NCBI RefSeq assembly: GCF_921293875.1
Contig: NZ_CAKLDI010000001.1
Coordinates: 836,475 to 900,474 of the forward strand
Length of the DNA stretch: 64,000 bases
DNA from: Vibrio stylophorae
GTDB taxonomy: Bacteria > Pseudomonadota > Gammaproteobacteria > Enterobacterales > Vibrionaceae
Direction of reading: 5' to 3'
The notes beneath the pieces are model-generated. The model worked only from the letters and a program-made list of their open reading frames with translations. It ran no database searches and was not told the origin of the DNA. Numbering within the stretch: the stretch's first letter is position 1; each line of letters opens with the position of its first letter. Position numbers and translations under genes: made by a program. Shown piece after piece: positions 59,496 through 64,000 of the stretch.

Positions 59496-60506
59496 ATGAT
59501 TGAAGCGGATCGTATTATTTCAGCAGCACCTCGCATTGATGAAGAGGTGATTGACCGCGCTATTCGGCCAAAGCTATTGGCCGATTATCAAGGTCAAGAT
59601 CACGTTCGTGAGCAGATGGAGATCTTTATTAAGGCTGCCCAGCTTCGTCATGAAGCGCTGGATCATCTACTGATTTTTGGTCCGCCAGGATTGGGTAAAA
59701 CCACGTTGGCGAATATCGTCGCCAATGAGATGGGGGTGAATATTCGAACCACCTCTGGACCAGTGCTTGAAAAGGCGGGGGATCTGGCCGCTTTACTTAC
59801 CAATCTTGAAGCCAATGACGTGCTGTTTATTGATGAAATCCATCGTCTTAGTCCAGCGGTGGAAGAGGTGCTCTATCCCGCCATGGAAGATTATCAGCTT
59901 GATATTATGATTGGCGAAGGCCCTGCAGCGCGCTCCATTAAAATTGATCTGCCACCCTTTACCTTGATTGGCGCGACGACGCGAGCAGGCTCTCTTACTT
60001 CGCCGCTTCGCGATCGTTTTGGGATTGTGCAGCGCTTGGAGTACTACAAGGTTGAGGATCTGCAATTTATTGTGGAACGTAGCGGCCGCTGCTTAAATTT
60101 GAACATGAACGAGGATGCGGCATTAGAGATTGCCCGTCGTGCCCGCGGTACGCCGCGTATTGCCAACCGACTTTTGCGTCGTGTTCGCGACTTTGCTGAG
60201 GTGAAAAACCAAGGGGTAATTGATCAGCATGTGGCTGCGCAAGCGCTAGGGATGCTTGATGTGGATCCCTGCGGTTTTGATTATATGGACCGTAAGCTAC
60301 TGATGGCGATCATCGATAAATTTATGGGTGGCCCCGTGGGTTTGGATAACGTTGCCGCCGCTATTGGTGAAGAGAAAGAAACCATTGAAGATGTGCTAGA
60401 GCCTTATTTGATTCAGCAAGGCTTTTTACAGCGTACTCCGCGCGGGCGTATCGCGACGCCTCGTGCTTATCTGCATTTTGGTATCACGCAACCTGATAGC
60501 AAATAA
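59496..60506 (+). CDS. ruvB: Holliday junction branch migration ATPase RuvB
   Basis: AAA+ motor of branch migration. The 336-residue chain has Walker [12 protein letters not shown], Walker [11 protein letters not shown], sensor 1 [20 protein letters not shown] (with the Arg finger) and a winged-helix end (about 255-336). Start ATG 59496. Shares the SOS promoter of ruvA. A terminator follows at 60526. Confidence 0.98.
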   Translation: MIEADRIISAAPRIDEEVIDRAIRPKLLADYQGQDHVREQMEIFIKAAQLRHEALDHLLIFGPPGLGKTTLANIVANEMGVNIRTTSGPVLEKAGDLAALLTNLEANDVLFIDEIHRLSPAVEEVLYPAMEDYQLDIMIGEGPAARSIKIDLPPFTLIGATTRAGSLTSPLRDRFGIVQRLEYYKVEDLQFIVERSGRCLNLNMNEDAALEIARRARGTPRIANRLLRRVRDFAEVKNQGVIDQHVAAQALGMLDVDPCGFDYMDRKLLMAIIDKFMGGPVGLDNVAAAIGEEKETIEDVLEPYLIQQGFLQRTPRGRIATPRAYLHFGITQPDSK

Positions 60507-60525
60507 CCCATTAATCAGATCAATG

Positions 60526-60552
60526 CGGGAATGTCATCATTCCCGTTTTTTT
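60526..60552 (+). terminator. Intrinsic terminator after ruvB
   Basis: CGGGAATG-TCAT-CATTCCCG followed by TTTTTTT: perfect eight-base-pair stem, 19 bases past the ruvB stop. Confidence 0.9.
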
Positions 60553-60578
60553 GGTCGATAACCTTGCGGCTATGATGC

Positions 60579-60647
60579 CTGCTTCTGCTTCTGCTTCTGC
60601 TTCTGCTTCTGCTTCTGCTTCTGCTTCTGCTTCTGCTTCTGCTTCTG
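60579..60647. repeat. Hexanucleotide tandem repeat (GCTTCT)11
   Basis: Eleven perfect, uninterrupted copies of GCTTCT run from 60581 to 60646, with partial units either side. It lies after the ruvB terminator and about 590 bases before cydA. Such tracts are prone to slip during replication. Because the unit is six bases, changes would not shift a frame. Read from an ATG at 60572 it would code for alternating Ala-Ser. Confidence 0.98.
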
Positions 60648-61238
60648 TAATTGCGTGCCATATTTTCTTAAATTTAAGAGATACCTTCATAAATTGTTAT
60701 CGACACAATGAGGGCGAGGCATAAAGCAAAAGAAATTCATGCAAATAGCGCTGAAATTAGTATGATATAGTAGGCATTCCTTAAGTTTGGCATTGGCTTG
60801 TTGGTCAATTTAAAATTTAATTTTGCTTTTTTGTATCTAATTGATAGAAAAATAACTTGCTATTTTAACGCCATCCTCGCTTTGTAAAATCCTCCTATCA
60901 ATATTTTCCTCATTAGTTCTGTAAAATAGCACAGGCCTCAAATTGATTTAGATCAAGTGTTTGGTTGAATGTCACATTTCTCTCGAGTGATTTTTGATTT
61001 TTATCATGGAAATTTGTGTGGCAAATGCTTTGCCGCTGCCTTTGAAAGGCGGTAAGATGAGGCGTAAATTGAATCGCGTTTTGTAACGGTTTTTTAACAA
61101 AAATTGGTGAGTGTGAACTTTGCGTTTACAAAAACAACCAAACTGTTATCTCCTTAACTGCTACAAAATATTTTCTTAGCTACGGTGTTTATTGATAAAG
61201 CATCTAGGCGTCAGTCAGCTGACAATTAAGGAGTCGCA
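60648..61238 (+). promoter_or_regulatory. cydA upstream region with FNR-type box
   Basis: 591 AT-rich bases without a supported gene. TTGATTTAGATCAA (60943-60956) matches the FNR consensus TTGAT-N4-ATCAA exactly, 282 bases before cydA. A/T-rich stretches around it could hold ArcA sites. cydAB in E. coli is controlled by FNR and ArcA, so oxygen control is expected. The promoter itself is not clear. Confidence 0.6.
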
Positions 61239-62831
61239 ATGATGAGTGAAATCGTAGAGCTGTCACGGCTGCAGTTTGCCATGACCGCCATGTATCACTT
61301 TCTATTTGTTCCCCTGACTCTGGGTATGGCATTTCTACTTGCCATTATGGAGTCGGTCTATGTAATGACCGGGAAGCAAGTCTATAAGGACATGACTAAA
61401 TTCTGGGGCAAGCTATTTGGGATTAACTTCGCACTGGGCGTTGCTACCGGCTTGACCATGGAGTTCCAATTCGGGACTAACTGGTCATACTATTCACACT
61501 ATGTGGGTGACATCTTTGGTGCCCCGCTCGCCATCGAAGGCTTAATGGCTTTCTTCCTTGAATCAACTTTTGTTGGCCTATTCTTCTTTGGTTGGGATCG
61601 TCTGTCTAAACGTCAACACTTGGCGGTGACATGGCTTGTGGCACTCGGCTCAAACTTCTCTGCATTGTGGATTTTGATTGCCAACGGCTGGATGCAACAT
61701 CCAGTGGGCGCAGAGTTCAACTTTGAAACCATGCGTATGGAGATGGTGAGCTTTGCTGAGGTGATCTTTAACCCAGTGGCACAGGTGAAATTCGTTCACA
61801 CCGTGGCTTCTGGTTACACCACTGGTGCCATGTTCATTCTTGGTATCAGCTCATACTATATGTTGAAAGGCCGTGACCTTGCGTTTGCGCGTCGCTCTTT
61901 TGCCATTGCCGCATCTTTTGGTATGGCTGCCATTCTTTCAACTATCGTGCTGGGTGATGAATCTGGCTACGAGTTGGGTGATGTGCAAAAAACCAAACTT
62001 GCAGCGATTGAAGCTGAGTGGCACACAGAGCCTGCTCCAGCTGCCTTTACTCTGGTTGGTTTCCCGAACCAAGAGACCATGGAAACCGATTATGCGATTA
62101 AGATTCCTTATTTGATGGGTATCATCGCAACGCGTTCTTTGGATACCCAAGTAACAGGTTTACGTGATCTTGTGACTGAGCATGAAGGTCGTATTCGTAA
62201 TGGTATCGTTGCCTATGATTTGCTTGAGAAGCTTCGCGCTGGTGAGCGCACACCTGAAAACATCGCTGCATTTAACAATGTAAAAGATGATTTGGGTTAC
62301 GGCTTCTTGCTCAAGGCTTACACCGATAAGGTGGTAGATGCTACTGACGCACAAATTCAAGCCGCAGCAAAAGATTCGATTCCACATGTTGCACCATTGT
62401 TCTGGAGCTTCCGTATCATGGTGGGCTGTGGTTTCTTGATGCTCGGTATCTTTGGCGCAGCCTTTATTCAGACTTGTCGTCACCGTATTGGTGATAAAAA
62501 ATGGCTGCTTAAAGCTGCGCTATACGGCATTCCATTGCCATGGATTGCGATTGAAGCTGGTTGGTTTGTTGCCGAATATGGCCGTCAGCCATGGGCCGTA
62601 GGTGAGGTGCTGCCTGTACATCTAGCTGCATCACAGCTGGCGAAAGGCGACATCATCTTCTCCATCGTGGCGATCTGTAGCCTTTACACCTTGTTCTTAA
62701 TTGCCGAACTCTACTTGATGTTCAAGTTTGCACGCCTAGGTCCAAGTAGCCTAAAAACAGGGCGTTATCACTTTGAACAAGAAGCGGCGAAGCGTCAGCA
62801 ATCTGGTGCTGATCGCACAGTAGAAGCTTAA
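61239..62831 (+). CDS. cydA: Cytochrome bd ubiquinol oxidase subunit I
   Basis: Catalytic subunit of the high-affinity oxygen reductase. The 530-residue protein has nine helices and starts [20 protein letters not shown]. His20 is the equivalent of E. coli heme b595/d ligand His19; the His in [12 protein letters not shown] corresponds to a heme b558 ligand. The quinol Q-loop (about 240-380) is long-form, and [14 protein letters not shown] is diagnostic. AAGGAG sits before the first ATG. Followed by cydB after 15 bases. Confidence 0.97.
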   Translation: MMSEIVELSRLQFAMTAMYHFLFVPLTLGMAFLLAIMESVYVMTGKQVYKDMTKFWGKLFGINFALGVATGLTMEFQFGTNWSYYSHYVGDIFGAPLAIEGLMAFFLESTFVGLFFFGWDRLSKRQHLAVTWLVALGSNFSALWILIANGWMQHPVGAEFNFETMRMEMVSFAEVIFNPVAQVKFVHTVASGYTTGAMFILGISSYYMLKGRDLAFARRSFAIAASFGMAAILSTIVLGDESGYELGDVQKTKLAAIEAEWHTEPAPAAFTLVGFPNQETMETDYAIKIPYLMGIIATRSLDTQVTGLRDLVTEHEGRIRNGIVAYDLLEKLRAGERTPENIAAFNNVKDDLGYGFLLKAYTDKVVDATDAQIQAAAKDSIPHVAPLFWSFRIMVGCGFLMLGIFGAAFIQTCRHRIGDKKWLLKAALYGIPLPWIAIEAGWFVAEYGRQPWAVGEVLPVHLAASQLAKGDIIFSIVAICSLYTLFLIAELYLMFKFARLGPSSLKTGRYHFEQEAAKRQQSGADRTVEA

Positions 62832-62846
62832 TCAAGGAGAGACAGC

Positions 62847-63983
62847 ATGTTTGATTATGAAATTTTACGCTTTATCTGGTGGGTACTGGTTGGTGTCCTA
62901 CTGATTGGTTTCGCTGTGACTGATGGCTTTGATATGGGGGTGGGTGCTCTCATCCCTGTGATTGGCAAAAGTGACAATGAACGCCGCGTGATGATTAACT
63001 CAGTGGCACCGCACTGGGATGGTAACCAAGTTTGGTTGATCACCGCAGGTGGTGCACTATTTGCCGCTTGGCCTTTGGTCTACGCAACAGCGTTCTCAGG
63101 CTTCTATGTAGCGATGATTCTAACCTTGGCGGCATTATTCTTCCGTCCAATTGGTTTTGATTACCGCTCTAAAATTGAAGATCCACGCTGGCGTAACATG
63201 TGGGACTGGGGTCTGTTTGTTGGTGGTTTTGTACCACCAGTGATCTTCGGTGTTGCTTTTGGCAACCTGATGCAAGGCGTTCCGTTCCAGTTGAGTGAAT
63301 TGTTGATTCCAAAATACACGGGCAGCTTCTTTGGTTTGCTTAATCCATTTGCATTGTTGTGCGGTGTGGTGAGCTTGCTGATGATTGTGACCCAAGGTGC
63401 AACTTGGCTACAGATGAAAACCACAGATGCGCTACACAGCCGTGCACGTACAGTGGCTCAACTAACTGCGCTAGGTACCGCGGTGTGCTTTGCATTGGCT
63501 GGTGTTTGGGCATATCACTTGGAAGCTTTCCGCATTGTTGGTGAGTTAGACCTAAATGCTGCATCAAACCCACTACTGAAAGAAGTCACCATGGCTAAAG
63601 GCGCGTTGTTTGATAATTTCAATGCCATGCCTGCACTGTGGATTGCGCCAGCACTGGGCGTAGTGATGCCACTACTAACAGTTGTGCTATCACGCTTTGA
63701 GCGTTGTGGTTGGAGCTTCCTGACTTCAAGCTTGGCACTTGCTGGGATTATTTTGACGGCTGGTTTTGCAATGTTCCCATTTGTGATGCCATCAATCACT
63801 TTCCCGAACCACAGCTTGACTATGTGGGATGCAACCTCAAGTCAGCTCACTTTGAGCATCATGACGATTGCGGCTGCTATCTTTGTGCCAATCATTCTTG
63901 GTTACACCACTTGGTGTTACGCCAAAATGTTTGGTCGTTTGGATAACAAGTTTATCGAAGACAATAAAACGTCATTGTACTAA
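62847..63983 (+). CDS. cydB: Cytochrome bd ubiquinol oxidase subunit II
   Basis: Structural partner of CydA, 378 residues and eight helices. MFDYEILRFIWWVLVGVLLI opens it, GFDMGVGALIPVIG and SVAPHWDGNQVWLITAGGALFAAWP (split) follow, and GYTTWCYAKMFGRL ends the last helix. AAGGAG precedes the ATG. AAAGGAG at 63987-63993 after the stop is likely the ribosome-binding site of cydX, just outside the window. Confidence 0.97.
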   Translation: MFDYEILRFIWWVLVGVLLIGFAVTDGFDMGVGALIPVIGKSDNERRVMINSVAPHWDGNQVWLITAGGALFAAWPLVYATAFSGFYVAMILTLAALFFRPIGFDYRSKIEDPRWRNMWDWGLFVGGFVPPVIFGVAFGNLMQGVPFQLSELLIPKYTGSFFGLLNPFALLCGVVSLLMIVTQGATWLQMKTTDALHSRARTVAQLTALGTAVCFALAGVWAYHLEAFRIVGELDLNAASNPLLKEVTMAKGALFDNFNAMPALWIAPALGVVMPLLTVVLSRFERCGWSFLTSSLALAGIILTAGFAMFPFVMPSITFPNHSLTMWDATSSQLTLSIMTIAAAIFVPIILGYTTWCYAKMFGRLDNKFIEDNKTSLY

Positions 63984-63986
63984 GCC

Positions 63987-63993
63987 AAAGGAG
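63987..63993 (+). promoter_or_regulatory. Ribosome-binding site of the next gene (probably cydX)
   Basis: AAAGGAG lies four bases after the cydB stop and seven bases before the window edge. Its position fits the tiny cydX that follows cydB in many gamma-proteobacteria. The start codon is not visible. Confidence 0.5.
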
Positions 63994-64000
63994 ACGAAAC

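Noticed and set aside
60579-60647. Considered the hexanucleotide tract as a CRISPR or phase-variable coding repeat
   Set aside because: There are no spacers, and a six-base unit cannot shift a frame; no supported gene spans it.

Overview
The window is a stretch of core chromosome from a gamma-proteobacterium. It is most like a Vibrionaceae member: it has a complete Na+-translocating NADH:quinone reductase (Nqr) operon, an OmpK/Tsx-type nucleoside porin next to an exported chitobiase, and gene clusters in the order familiar from Vibrio and Escherichia (panE-yajL-thiI, bolA/rlmG-yajG-ampG, yciB-yciA-yciI, rnm-yciO-rluB-yciK-sohB-yciN-topA, ruvAB, cydAB). The genus cannot be fixed from the sequence alone. 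I see no rRNA, tRNA, insertion sequence, prophage, integron or CRISPR array.

Layout. Positions 1-2.6 kb: end of gsk, a maltose O-acetyltransferase-like gene and SOS-controlled dinB. 2.8-5.5 kb: chitobiase lipoprotein. 6.1-9.3 kb: thiI, then yajL and panE on the other strand. 9.3-14.1 kb (minus): ompK, ampG, ppiA, yajG and rlmG, with bolA divergent. 15.2-22.4 kb: nqrABCDEF-apbE-nqrM, a full sodium-pump operon with its FMN-transferase and iron-sulfur maturation factors. 22.4-25.3 kb: an orphan membrane nucleotide-sugar dehydratase and galU. 25.3-28.6 kb: hns, a lysine riboswitch with a NhaC-family transporter, and tdk. 28.7-36.1 kb (minus): hisGDCBHAF-IE behind a five-histidine leader peptide and attenuator. 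36.4-40.9 kb: yciI, yciA, yciB, ptrB and a secreted Sel1-repeat protein. 41-42.2 kb: a DAACS symporter. 42.7-50.6 kb (minus): aroF-trpE-G-D-CF-B-A behind a TrpR-type operator, a Trp-Trp leader peptide and an attenuator. 50.6-58.7 kb: rnm, yciO, rluB, yciK, sohB, yciN and topA. 58.8-64 kb: SOS-controlled ruvAB, a hexanucleotide repeat, and cydAB with the probable start of cydX just past the end.

The window is rich in readable regulation. There are two SOS boxes (dinB, ruvA), two amino-acid attenuators with leader peptides, one riboswitch whose three alternative strands can be traced, a TrpR operator overlapping its promoter, an FNR box before cydA, CRP-like sites before chb/thiI, and many factor-independent terminators.

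I found no wholly novel system. The items most worth following are the lysine riboswitch with an apparently translational switch, a type I-beta DAHP synthase placed first in a TrpR- and attenuation-controlled trp operon, an open in-frame stretch after the hisC stop that runs into the hisB start, a GCTTCT repeat of 11 units, and an orphan polysaccharide-type dehydratase between nqr and galU.
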